A model generated the notes under the pieces. That model searched no databases, was not told the DNA's origin, and worked only from the letters and a program-made list of their open reading frames with translations. Position numbers and translations under genes: made by a program. A stretch of 29,257 nucleotides of DNA from an uncultured Lachnospiraceae bacterium. Lineage in GTDB: Bacteria; Bacillota; Clostridia; Lachnospirales; Lachnospiraceae. The DNA lies in contig CALDLG010000091.1 in assembly GCA_937910785.1 (NCBI GenBank), forward strand, positions 1 to 29,257. The letters run 5' to 3'. Below are positions 22,479-29,257 of this stretch, piece after piece (within the stretch, counting starts at the first letter, position 1; every line of letters starts with the position of its first letter).

Positions 22479-23015
22479 CTGGCAAACAGTGATTTGATAT
22501 CTCATTTGAAATCAGCGGTAACAAAAGAACTTCTTAATGATGAAGCTTTGTTTTATGCCATAGACAGCAGCGAAATAACGGATTTCACAAAGGCGGACCT
22601 GTTAATGTATAAGCACATTTTCCCATATCACAGAAAGACAGAAGACACTACGGACGCAGGCACCTTCATTACCTTTCAGGTACATATTCGTGAAATGAGT
22701 TCATGGGATAAAAGATGGATATCAGTAATTCTTGAATTTTATATATATTCTCATGATTTTCACATGGAAGTCAATCATAATCCGAAAACTTCAGATAACA
22801 GAAATGATTATATTGCAGAGCTGTTAGATAAAAAATTTAATGGAAGAAGTTCTTTTGGAAATAATGAAGCTCCTGAAAATGATATCCATTTATATGACAG
22901 TTTAGATCTGACCCTGAATGAAGAAGATGCTACACCACAGGGGCTTCTTTACCGTCATTTAATGTTCAGAACAAAAGACCTGAATCATATTCCGTGTAAT
23001 CAGAAAGGTTGGTGA
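22479..23015 (+). CDS. phage tail-terminator/neck-like protein, probable CUG start
   Basis: A 178-residue protein. The helical start (ANSDLISHLKSAVTKELLNDEALFYAIDS) and the following DLLMYKHIFPYHRKTEDTTDAGTFITFQVHIRE resemble tail-terminator or head-tail joining proteins of Firmicute phages, which share a 'nnnIFPY..P.T..A...IT..V' pattern; I recognise the pattern, not a specific family. An excellent AGGAGGTGAT lies 8 nt before CTG 22479 and there is no ATG, GTG or TTG at suitable spacing. The frame is open to TTG 22425, but that codon follows a hairpin and has no ribosome-binding site. The protein from CTG begins like a typical phage protein (Met-Ala-Asn). Its stop lies 4 bp before the next gene. 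Confidence 0.6.
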   Translation: MANSDLISHLKSAVTKELLNDEALFYAIDSSEITDFTKADLLMYKHIFPYHRKTEDTTDAGTFITFQVHIREMSSWDKRWISVILEFYIYSHDFHMEVNHNPKTSDNRNDYIAELLDKKFNGRSSFGNNEAPENDIHLYDSLDLTLNEEDATPQGLLYRHLMFRTKDLNHIPCNQKGW

Positions 23016-23019
23016 TTGT

Positions 23020-23766
23020 TTGTATCATGATGAGCTGGCCGTATATCGTGGAAAAGATTTTACTGTTTCAGAGCATATAAAAATCCATCAGGTAACACTG
23101 GATGAGATATATGCTTACGGGGAACAGGATTATTACAACATGATATATAATCTTACAGCTACTCCACAAAGTATGAAATCTGAATTATGGGATATGGAGC
23201 CAAGAATAGATTACACTGAAATAACTCCGTTTGAGTTATTCTGTTATATGCTTCATGGCCTCTATTCACAGGATAAAACATCAATTATATTTGGTGATTT
23301 AGATTTAACCAAATTCAAAATTGCGAATCGAGAAGACAATGGCGATTTAATGCTTTTGCAGATTATAAATGGTAAACAGGTGATCATCGATGAATTTACC
23401 TATTATGTTATTACAGATTTTCTACGACAGGTTCATCTTATTGCTAAGGATGAAAAAATGCCCGGAAATAATACCACAAAAATGATCGAAATAGAAGATG
23501 CAAGAGCAGAACGTCTGAAAAACAGGAATACGGAGTATCATTCACAATTAAAGAATTTGATGTCTGCAATGATTAACTGTGAAGAATTTAAGTATAATCA
23601 TTCAGAAGTCTGGAATATGAAAATAAATGCTTTTACGGATTCCGTTAAAAGAATCCTTAAAATAAAAAATGCAAATTTACTACTGCAAAGCGCTTATTCC
23701 GGCTTTAGCGGTGTGAATCTAAAAGATGTTAAAAAACAAATAAACTGGCTGGGAGAACTTGATTAA
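23020..23766 (+). CDS. phage tail-module protein of unknown function
   Basis: A 248-residue protein starting at TTG 23020, 4 bp after the previous stop; GGTGAT just upstream suggests translational coupling. It has a globular N-terminal half (IKIHQVTLDEIYAYGEQDYYNMIYNL, FELFCYMLHGLYSQ, IIFGDLDLTKFKI, IIDEFTYYVITDFLRQVHLIAKDE), then a lysine-rich helical C-terminus (ARAERLKNRNTEYHSQLKN). The position between a terminator-like and a tail-tube-like gene fits a tail assembly or chaperone role, but no family is certain. The stop at 23766 lies 37 bp before the next start. Confidence 0.6.
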   Translation: MYHDELAVYRGKDFTVSEHIKIHQVTLDEIYAYGEQDYYNMIYNLTATPQSMKSELWDMEPRIDYTEITPFELFCYMLHGLYSQDKTSIIFGDLDLTKFKIANREDNGDLMLLQIINGKQVIIDEFTYYVITDFLRQVHLIAKDEKMPGNNTTKMIEIEDARAERLKNRNTEYHSQLKNLMSAMINCEEFKYNHSEVWNMKINAFTDSVKRILKIKNANLLLQSAYSGFSGVNLKDVKKQINWLGELD

Positions 23767-23803
23767 CAAGTTTTTCATGCCTGAAATTAAGGAGGAAAAA
23801 AAT

Positions 23804-24598
23804 ATGTTTAACCCGAATGAATTAGTTTTGGAAAGAGTAAGATCCGTTGAGGAGTATGATCCTGCCACAAGTGAATTGCTGGGACGATATACCCAGATTG
23901 AGGAGCCAAGCTTAAAGACAAGCGCCGATGCCCAGGAAGTAACCGATGCTATGGGTTCCACCGTAGCAACATTTTATAAAGCGCAGAAAGGCAATTTCAG
24001 TTTTAATAACTCGTTTTTCTCACTTGACCTTGCCGCTTCCCAGTATGGTACCGAAAAGGCCGTTTCGTCAGATGAGAATAAGATTATCATGCCCGTATCG
24101 GAAGTAATTACAATTGGTGCGGATCATACTGCAATTCTGAAATATGTACCTGTCGGAACCGTTGGCGCAGAAGTGAAATATGTAAAGGTAATTAACGAAA
24201 ATAATACTTTTGGTGATACCTATGAAGTTGCCGCTGCCGCCGCTGATGGCAAATTTACAATTGACGCCGCCACTAAGACAATTACGCTTCCGGATGGGGT
24301 AACCGGTAAGGTATTCGTTAATTACGAAAGAGAAACCGTACGGGCGGCACAGGTTACAAAGAGAAGCGATAATACGCCGAAAATCAAGACTCTTTTGATT
24401 CACGCTATTTTCCATGAAATCTGTAATCCCAACGTAATTTATGCCGGCGTAATCCGCTGCCCAAGAGCACAGATTGACCCTTCCAGCACCGAAGTAACTT
24501 TAAGCCCTGAAGGAAAGCACCCTGCATCTTATATTTTACAGAGAGACTACTGTGATGAAGGCGGCGTTCTGTTTGATATTATTGTGAGTGAGGATTAA
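23804..24598 (+). CDS. phage structural protein, tail-tube-like
   Basis: A 264-residue beta-rich protein. The N-terminal segment (EEPSLKTSADAQEVTDAMGSTVATFYKAQKGNFSFNNSFFSLDLAAS) is followed by a central Ig-like insertion with repeated strand/turn patterns (YVPVGTVGAEVKYVKVI, TITLPDGVTGKVFVNYER) and a conserved end (IHAIFHEICNPNVIYAGVIRCPRAQIDPSSTEVTLSPEGKHPASYIL). This suits a tail-tube or other virion shaft protein. ATG 23804 with GGAGG upstream is the clear start, although the frame runs back to 23759. It is the only convincing virion structural gene in the window; no portal, capsid, tape measure or baseplate gene follows. Confidence 0.65.
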   Translation: MFNPNELVLERVRSVEEYDPATSELLGRYTQIEEPSLKTSADAQEVTDAMGSTVATFYKAQKGNFSFNNSFFSLDLAASQYGTEKAVSSDENKIIMPVSEVITIGADHTAILKYVPVGTVGAEVKYVKVINENNTFGDTYEVAAAAADGKFTIDAATKTITLPDGVTGKVFVNYERETVRAAQVTKRSDNTPKIKTLLIHAIFHEICNPNVIYAGVIRCPRAQIDPSSTEVTLSPEGKHPASYILQRDYCDEGGVLFDIIVSED

Positions 24599-24604
24599 TA
24601 CATT

Positions 24605-24883
24605 TTGGGCCATATGACAAATAATATTAACGCATACTGCAGCATCTGTAATCAGGGATATTCCTTATGCCGCTCATGTATGAATGAAAAAAGATTCAAA
24701 CCCTGGCGAACTGTTACGGATAGTCCGGAGCACTATAAAATATATATGGCGGTTCATGGATATACGGTTACGAAAAACAAAAAAATAGCACGAGAAGAAT
24801 TGCTGAACTGTAATTTATCCGGTATGGAATCTTTTCGCGATGAAATCAAAAAAGCCATTAAAGAAATCATGACTTATGATTAG
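24605..24883 (+). CDS. small protein with paired CxxC motifs
   Basis: A 92-residue protein beginning at TTG 24605 (ATG 24614 possible). The N-terminus has CSICNQGYSLCRSC, two CxxC pairs that could bind one zinc ion; the rest is helical and basic (FKPWRTVTDSPEHYKIYMAVHGYTV, ESFRDEIKKAIKEIM). It begins 6 bp after the structural gene and is the last gene before a strong terminator. Similar small Cys-pair proteins occur in clostridial phage tail modules, where they may be assembly factors. Function is unknown. Confidence 0.6.
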   Translation: MGHMTNNINAYCSICNQGYSLCRSCMNEKRFKPWRTVTDSPEHYKIYMAVHGYTVTKNKKIAREELLNCNLSGMESFRDEIKKAIKEIMTYD

Positions 24884-24907
24884 CATTTAAATTTATATCA
24901 ACTTATA

Positions 24908-24956
24908 GGGAGAGACACTATTTATCATTACAGATAGTCGTCTCTCCCTGTTTTTT
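24908..24956 (+). terminator. strong intrinsic terminator ending the structural module
   Basis: GGGAGAGAC (24908-24916) pairs perfectly with GTCTCTCCC (24940-24948). The stem continues inward through ACTAT/ATAGT with one bulged C, and TGTTTTTT follows. It separates the polymerase/tail-type genes from the cysteine desulfurase and lysis genes. Confidence 0.92.
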
Positions 24957-25035
24957 ATGATTCTGAAAGCCGGATGTTGAAAATGAAAACAATACGCGAA
25001 TTAACAGGAAAGGAAATGTCAGGCGGTGAAAAAAT

Positions 25036-26157
25036 ATGCGTGTGTACCTTGACAATGCTGCGACCACAAAATTGTCAGCTTCAATGAAAAAATATTTAAT
25101 TTCCGTTTTGGATATCTATGGAAACCCCAGTTCTTTGCATTCGGCAGGCGACGCGGCAAAGCAGATTGTATCCAAAACAAGGCAGTCTGTGGCAAAATTT
25201 ATCAATGCCGATGCAAAAGATATTTATTTTACAAGTGGAGGATCTGCCTCAAACACGTTAGCGGTTCGTGGTTACTATTTAAAGAATGCCTGTCCGGTCT
25301 TCTACTCTCCAATCATTCATAAATCGATTTTAAAATGCGTTGAATCATATCCTGACAGGCAGCCTTTAAAGGCAAATTCAGAAGGAATCATTGACATCTG
25401 TGATTTGAAAGAACGTCTGGATGCCTGTAACAATAAACCGCTTGTGATAATCGATCATGCAAACAGTGAAATTGGAAGTATTCAAAACATATCAGATCTT
25501 ATAAAAACTGTTCATTTATACGGTGGAATTATTTATCTTGACTGTACCGGTTCTATTCCCCAGATTCCAATAGATGCAGCATTGTCAGACGCAGATATGA
25601 TTGGCTTTTCTTCGCATAAACTGGGAGGCTTAAAAGGATGTGGCGTTTTATATAAAAAGAGAACTATAGAACTTGAACCCTTAGTCTACGGAACACAGGA
25701 AGGCGGTCTTTCATCAGGAACTGAAAATGTCTTAGGTATTGCTTCATTGGGAAAGACCATCGAACATTATAATTACGCTTCCGTCTCTCCGGCTAACAGG
25801 GATTATGTGTATGACTATATTATGAAAAATATACCCGCCTGTTACTTAGTCGGCGCTTCCGTCAACTCCGGAAACAGATTACCGCATAACTTAAATATCT
25901 GCTTTAAGGGAGTCGAGGGAGAGTCCTTAATGATTCTGTTGGATATGAATGGAATCCAGGTTTCTACCGGATCAGCCTGTAACAGTCAGGATATGACGCC
26001 ATCCAGTGCCCTGTCTGCCATCGGTATGAATGAAGAGGATATTCACAGCTGTATCAGATTGAGCTTCAGCGGTGCGGAAAGCATAAAGGAATTAGATTAC
26101 GTAAACGAAAAACTAAAGCAGTGTGTTGAAAAACTCAGAAGCTTCAACAACGAATGA
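25036..26157 (+). CDS. cysteine desulfurase (NifS/IscS family) in a phage lysis context
   Basis: A 373-residue PLP enzyme with intact key residues: the start YLDNAATTKLS, the phosphate/PLP site SGGSASNTLAV, IIDHANSEIGSIQ, the PLP-binding Lys195 in SSHKLGGLKGCGVLY, and the catalytic Cys315 in STGSACNSQDM. It transfers sulfur from cysteine as an enzyme-bound persulfide. Close relatives serve Fe-S clusters, tRNA thiolation or DNA phosphorothioation (DndA). No IscU, MnmA, ThiI or dndBCDE partner is nearby, so the acceptor is unknown. AGGCGGTG precedes ATG 25036. The gene follows a terminator and lies 38 bp before the holin, so it is probably cotranscribed with lysis genes. Length is near normal (about 380-400). 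Confidence 0.9.
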   Translation: MRVYLDNAATTKLSASMKKYLISVLDIYGNPSSLHSAGDAAKQIVSKTRQSVAKFINADAKDIYFTSGGSASNTLAVRGYYLKNACPVFYSPIIHKSILKCVESYPDRQPLKANSEGIIDICDLKERLDACNNKPLVIIDHANSEIGSIQNISDLIKTVHLYGGIIYLDCTGSIPQIPIDAALSDADMIGFSSHKLGGLKGCGVLYKKRTIELEPLVYGTQEGGLSSGTENVLGIASLGKTIEHYNYASVSPANRDYVYDYIMKNIPACYLVGASVNSGNRLPHNLNICFKGVEGESLMILLDMNGIQVSTGSACNSQDMTPSSALSAIGMNEEDIHSCIRLSFSGAESIKELDYVNEKLKQCVEKLRSFNNE

Positions 26158-26195
26158 TTAAAGACGATCCTGATGCGGTCGGTTAGGAGGAATTT

Positions 26196-26615
26196 ATGGA
26201 ATTTTCAGAATTATTAAATTATTGTCTGTACATTGTTCTGACGGTTATTTTACCTGTGGCAGCAAAATATGCCGTCGATTTCATTAAAGCCAAAATAAAA
26301 GAAAGCAATATTATAGCTGATGCAATGAAAAATGAAGAGCTGAGCAAAATTATTGAAGGCGCTTTATACGATGTCATGGATGCTGTTCTGTATGTAAATC
26401 AGGTATATACAGATTCTCTAAAAGCAAGCGGACAGTTTGATAAAGCTGCTCAGAAAGAAGCATTTAACCTTGCTTATGTGGAAGCCATGAATATGATTTC
26501 CGATACAACGAAGAACGTTATTGAACAGCTTTATGGCTCTTTCGACAAGTGGCTGAAGCTAAAAATTGAATCTTCTGTAAATATGGCAAAAAACAGTAAA
26601 CCTATTGCCGGCTGA
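26196..26615 (+). CDS. phage holin, LLH family
   Basis: A 139-residue protein with one N-terminal transmembrane helix (LLNYCLYIVLTVILPVAAKYAVDFI) followed by a long amphipathic, helical C-terminal domain (KIIEGALYDVMDAVLYVNQVYTDSLKASGQFDKAAQKEAF). This fits the LLH-type holins of Firmicute phages, which open the membrane at the end of infection. GGAGG lies 5 nt before ATG 26196. It is directly upstream of the endolysin, the usual lysis-cassette order. Confidence 0.82.
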   Translation: MEFSELLNYCLYIVLTVILPVAAKYAVDFIKAKIKESNIIADAMKNEELSKIIEGALYDVMDAVLYVNQVYTDSLKASGQFDKAAQKEAFNLAYVEAMNMISDTTKNVIEQLYGSFDKWLKLKIESSVNMAKNSKPIAG

Positions 26616-26653
26616 CACCGGTAACAGCATAAAGGAATTGGAGGCAGACTATT

Positions 26654-28168
26654 GTGAACAATCTTGAATTAATGAATTTTGCAATAAGTAAAATCGGAAC
26701 ACCTTATGTTTATGGCACAAAAGGAAATATCCTTACTCCCGCTCTTCTTCATTCCTTATCCGATAATTACCCGGCAATTTTCACGAATACATATAAAAAC
26801 AAAGCGGCAGCATTCATTGATAAGGTCTGTACGGATTGCAGCGGTTTGATTTCATGGGCTACCGGCATTTTAAGAGGAAGCGCAAACTATTACGATACGG
26901 CGACTGAAAAAGGAAACATTCAGACGATTCCTGAAATATGCGGGTTGGCCGTTTATAAAAAAGGCCACATAGGAATTTATATTGGAAACGGAAAGGTTGT
27001 CGAAGCAAAAGGAATAAATTATGGGGTTATACAGTCAGATTTGTCCGATACAAAATGGACGCATTATTTATATTTATGCGATATTGACTATTCTTCTGTC
27101 CCACAGCAAAATACATCTGTTGTAAAATGCGTTGATGTAAGTTCCTATCAGGGAAATATTAATTGGAATCTGGTTAAATCCGCAGGCGTTAATCATGCAA
27201 TTCTGAAAATAATCCGCAAAGACCTGAATCCTGATACAAAATTTGAACAGAACTGGTCCGGCTGCCAATCTGCCGGTATAAATGTGCAGGGAGTTTACAA
27301 TTACTCTTACGCTGCTACAATTGAAAAAGCAAAAACGGATGCCAAAAAAGTTCTGTCCGTTTTGAATGGCAGAAAATGCACCGTTTGGCTGGATGTGGAG
27401 GATAAATGCCAACAGGGCATTGGTTCTTTATTAAAAGATATTATCAATGCTTACGGCAGCATCATTGTAAACGCAGGATATGCATTTGGCATTTATACGG
27501 GAATGTCATTTTACAACTCGTATATAAAGCCATATGCTTCGCAGATCAAATGCGATAAGCTGTGGATCGCCAGATATTATAACGGTTACAATAAAATGAC
27601 TGTTTCTGTGGATCCTGATGAACAATATAATCCTGAAACAAGTACCGGAAGAGATATATTTGCCTGGCAATATACTTCTTCCGGACAGGTTTCAGGTATA
27701 AATGGGAATGTTGATTTAAGCATTATTTATGGTGATATAACATCATCTGCTCAACTCAAACCAACTGCTGCCGTTTCAGAAACATTGGTTACTCTTCTCG
27801 GCAAAATCAACACCAGGTCAGGAAATCTGAATATCCGCTCCGCTCCAAATTCTTCCTCGGCTAAAGTGGGAACATATGAAAAGGGTAAATTAGTACAGCT
27901 GACCGCAAAAACCTCAAACGGCTGGTATCGGACTGATAAAGGATATATTTCCGGTGAATACGTTATCGCCGCCAGAGGTAAAGTATTCAACTGCACAAAA
28001 TTGAATATGAGAAAAGAGCCCGAAACCGCCCCCGATAATGTCGTATCTGTTTTGAATAAGAATGACGAATTAAAGCTTATGAAGCAGACAGCGAACGATT
28101 GGTACAAAGTGAAAACAAAAGATAACCTTGTTGGTTATGTGTCAGGTAAATACATTACGATTTTATAA
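26654..28168 (+). CDS. endolysin: NlpC/P60 + GH25 + two SH3 domains
   Basis: A 504-residue modular lysin. Residues 1-150 form an NlpC/P60-type peptidase (Cys62 in TDCSGLISWAT, His105 in KKGHIGIYIGNG), preceded by a variant insertion. Residues 158-370 form a GH25 muramidase (Asp161 in CVDVSSYQGNINW, then VYNYSYA, TVWLDVED and NGNVDLSIIYGD). Two SH3-type cell-wall-binding repeats occupy about 385-504 (LNIRSAPNSSSAKVG..., LNMRKEPETAPDN...). The start is GTG 26654, 9 nt after GGAGG; no other start fits better. No signal peptide is present, so release depends on the holin. Two catalytic domains cutting peptide and glycan bonds are intact, implying the lysis cassette is functional. Confidence 0.92.
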   Translation: MNNLELMNFAISKIGTPYVYGTKGNILTPALLHSLSDNYPAIFTNTYKNKAAAFIDKVCTDCSGLISWATGILRGSANYYDTATEKGNIQTIPEICGLAVYKKGHIGIYIGNGKVVEAKGINYGVIQSDLSDTKWTHYLYLCDIDYSSVPQQNTSVVKCVDVSSYQGNINWNLVKSAGVNHAILKIIRKDLNPDTKFEQNWSGCQSAGINVQGVYNYSYAATIEKAKTDAKKVLSVLNGRKCTVWLDVEDKCQQGIGSLLKDIINAYGSIIVNAGYAFGIYTGMSFYNSYIKPYASQIKCDKLWIARYYNGYNKMTVSVDPDEQYNPETSTGRDIFAWQYTSSGQVSGINGNVDLSIIYGDITSSAQLKPTAAVSETLVTLLGKINTRSGNLNIRSAPNSSSAKVGTYEKGKLVQLTAKTSNGWYRTDKGYISGEYVIAARGKVFNCTKLNMRKEPETAPDNVVSVLNKNDELKLMKQTANDWYKVKTKDNLVGYVSGKYITIL

Positions 28169-28189
28169 GAAAGGCAATGTTATGGCATA

Positions 28190-28870
28190 ATGAGTGAAAT
28201 TATAGAATTAACAAAAATAGATTTTTCATCCGTATTGATTGCAGTATCTGCTATTCTTTTTGGAATAAAAGTTATTGTATCTCTTTTTGAGTGGGTGTTT
28301 CATCAACTTGGCCTGGAAACTAAGTGGATGAGAAAACAACGTGAGGAACATGATTTACTTATTCAGACCTCTCAGAGTCTTGCGGAACTTAAAGAAAAAC
28401 ATAATCATGATGTAGAAGAATCTAACTCGCACGATGAAAATATAAAAGCAGAATTACAATCTTTTATGTGTGATATGAAAAAATCTATAACCGATACACA
28501 AAGCGAAATAAAGCAATTCGCAGAAAATCGAGTGCATGACAGAGAACAATCGTTACAGATTCAAAAAGAATTAACAAACTCAATTAAAGAAATCGCTGCA
28601 TTTAATTCAGCCAAGGATTTGCAGATTGATCATATTATGGCCGCCCAGCGCGAAGTAATCGCTGATAAGATAAATGATAAGTATAAGTATTACATATCAA
28701 TCAAAGGTATTCCTGAGGATGAGGTAAGCGAATTTACAAATCTTCATGCCGCATATAAAGGTGTCGGAGGTAATCATAGCGGAGATGCCAAATATGAATA
28801 TTGCATGAATCATCTTCCGATCATTCCTGTAGAAACAAAACTGCTGACAACAGAAAAAGAGAATTATTAA
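28190..28870 (+). CDS. membrane-anchored coiled-coil phage protein
   Basis: A 226-residue protein with one N-terminal membrane helix (FSSVLIAVSAILFGIKVIVSLFEWVF, about 12-37) and a long coiled coil (about 45-150). A conserved-looking C-terminal domain contains IKGIPEDEVSEFTNLHAAYKGVGGNHSGDAKYEYCMNHLP. Such proteins are found beside LLH holins in clostridial phages and may act as a spanin-like or auxiliary lysis factor, but no family name is certain. ATG 28190 has only a weak ribosome-binding site. Its stop coincides with the junction to the IS66 relic, so the C-terminus may have been altered by the rearrangement, though the final residues look natural. Confidence 0.65.
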   Translation: MSEIIELTKIDFSSVLIAVSAILFGIKVIVSLFEWVFHQLGLETKWMRKQREEHDLLIQTSQSLAELKEKHNHDVEESNSHDENIKAELQSFMCDMKKSITDTQSEIKQFAENRVHDREQSLQIQKELTNSIKEIAAFNSAKDLQIDHIMAAQREVIADKINDKYKYYISIKGIPEDEVSEFTNLHAAYKGVGGNHSGDAKYEYCMNHLPIIPVETKLLTTEKENY

Positions 28871-28945
28871 ACCACTGCCGGGGCGCAGATCAGAGCAGCC
28901 TGTAGCAATGTATATCTTTTTAAAGGTATTCGCATCATTGAGCAT
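28868..28945 (-). pseudogene. IS66 tnpB fragment (N-terminal about 25 residues)
   Basis: ATG 28945 begins MLNDANTFKKIYIATGCSDLRPG, the typical start of IS66-family TnpB, and homology ends near 28870 where phage sequence begins. It overlaps the tnpA stop by 11 bp, the normal IS66 arrangement. The rest of tnpB and tnpC are missing from this side. Confidence 0.85.
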
Positions 28946-29257
28946 AGGTACATGCCCTCAGGATTTTTTGTATCAACTCCTGTGAAGCAATGTTGTACAG
29001 TTCAATGGAAAAACCATTACTTCTTTTAATGACTGCTCCTGCTGATGCAGGCTGTTCCAATTCAACAAAAGATACACCGGAATCTTCGCATACGGACAAC
29101 AGGCAGGCTTCCCGTACCTTCCGCACACGATAGTAGTTGACCTTATTAATCCCGTGCTGGTTGCATCAGGTTTTTACATCCATGCCGTCAGGCCGGTTCT
29201 GGCAGCCTTTGATCTGCTCTGCCCACGTTGCAGACGAACCTGTGATGCTGCTAAACT
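28935..29257 (-). pseudogene. IS66 tnpA, disrupted by a stop codon and cut by the window edge
   Basis: The leftward frame from the edge reads ...SSATWAEQIKGCQNRPDGMDVKT, a stop (29166-29168), then CNQHGINKVNYYRVRKVREACLLS and a C-terminal VSFVELEQ...FSIELYN. This matches IS66-family TnpA, in which the stop position is normally Trp (WCNQHG), so TGG has become TGA. An internal ATG 29126 gives a 63-codon remainder. The element is inactive. TnpA normally works with TnpB and the TnpC transposase. Confidence 0.85.

Noticed and set aside
1..29257. CRISPR arrays, tRNA or rRNA genes
   Set aside because: No regularly spaced repeats and no cloverleaf or rRNA-like sequence was seen on either strand.

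Overview
The window looks like chromosomal DNA of a gut-type Firmicute, most likely a Clostridia/Lachnospiraceae member. The reasons are strong GGAGG ribosome-binding sites, a sucrose ABC importer encoded without its own ATPase, a GHKL/LytTR two-component system, an IS66 relic and phage genes of the clostridial LLH-holin type. No rRNA or tRNA is visible, so the genus cannot be fixed.

Region 1 (1-7436) is a sucrose/fructo-oligosaccharide locus. A leftward unit (LacI-type regulator, PfkB fructokinase, start of a GH13 amylosucrase-like enzyme) diverges from a rightward unit (lipoprotein binding protein, two permeases, GH32 beta-fructosidase). The 300-bp divergent control region has a promoter for each direction and five LacI-type operators in two clusters at regular 12-bp steps. 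Region 2 (7442-13678, all leftward) is a YjbR-DUF3795 fusion, a LytTR response regulator, a GHKL histidine kinase and an ABC ATPase/FtsX permease pair. A pair of 9-bp direct repeats with LytTR spacing lies just upstream of the transporter promoter. Region 3 (about 13.8-15.1 kb) holds an NTF2-like protein and a multi-pass membrane protein.

Region 4 (about 15.2-28.87 kb) is clearly AT-richer and phage-like, and is the most interesting part. Leftward it encodes a sigma-70-like factor and a DUF262/ParB-fold protein. Rightward it encodes a 944-residue single-chain RNA polymerase of the YonO type (DFDSD catalytic loop), an HU-like protein, a coiled-coil protein, three tail-type proteins, a small zinc-binding protein, a cysteine desulfurase, an LLH holin, an endolysin with NlpC/P60, GH25 and SH3 domains, and a membrane-anchored coiled-coil protein. 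The 770-bp region between the two arms carries two LexA/SOS boxes. One sits inside a near-perfect leftward promoter (TTGACA-17-TATACT) and the other abuts a rightward promoter that is followed by a terminator-like hairpin. A separate rightward promoter precedes two hairpins that look like a small RNA. No integrase, terminase, portal, capsid, tape measure or baseplate gene is visible. The island is therefore a remnant, a satellite, or an SOS-inducible lysis element with its own polymerase.

Region 5 (about 28.87-29.26 kb) is a decayed IS66 copy: tnpA with an in-frame stop and tnpB cut off where the last phage gene ends. That point is a recombination junction and may be the right edge of the island. 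Several island genes appear to start at non-AUG codons (AUA, CUG, UUG, GUG) behind strong ribosome-binding sites.
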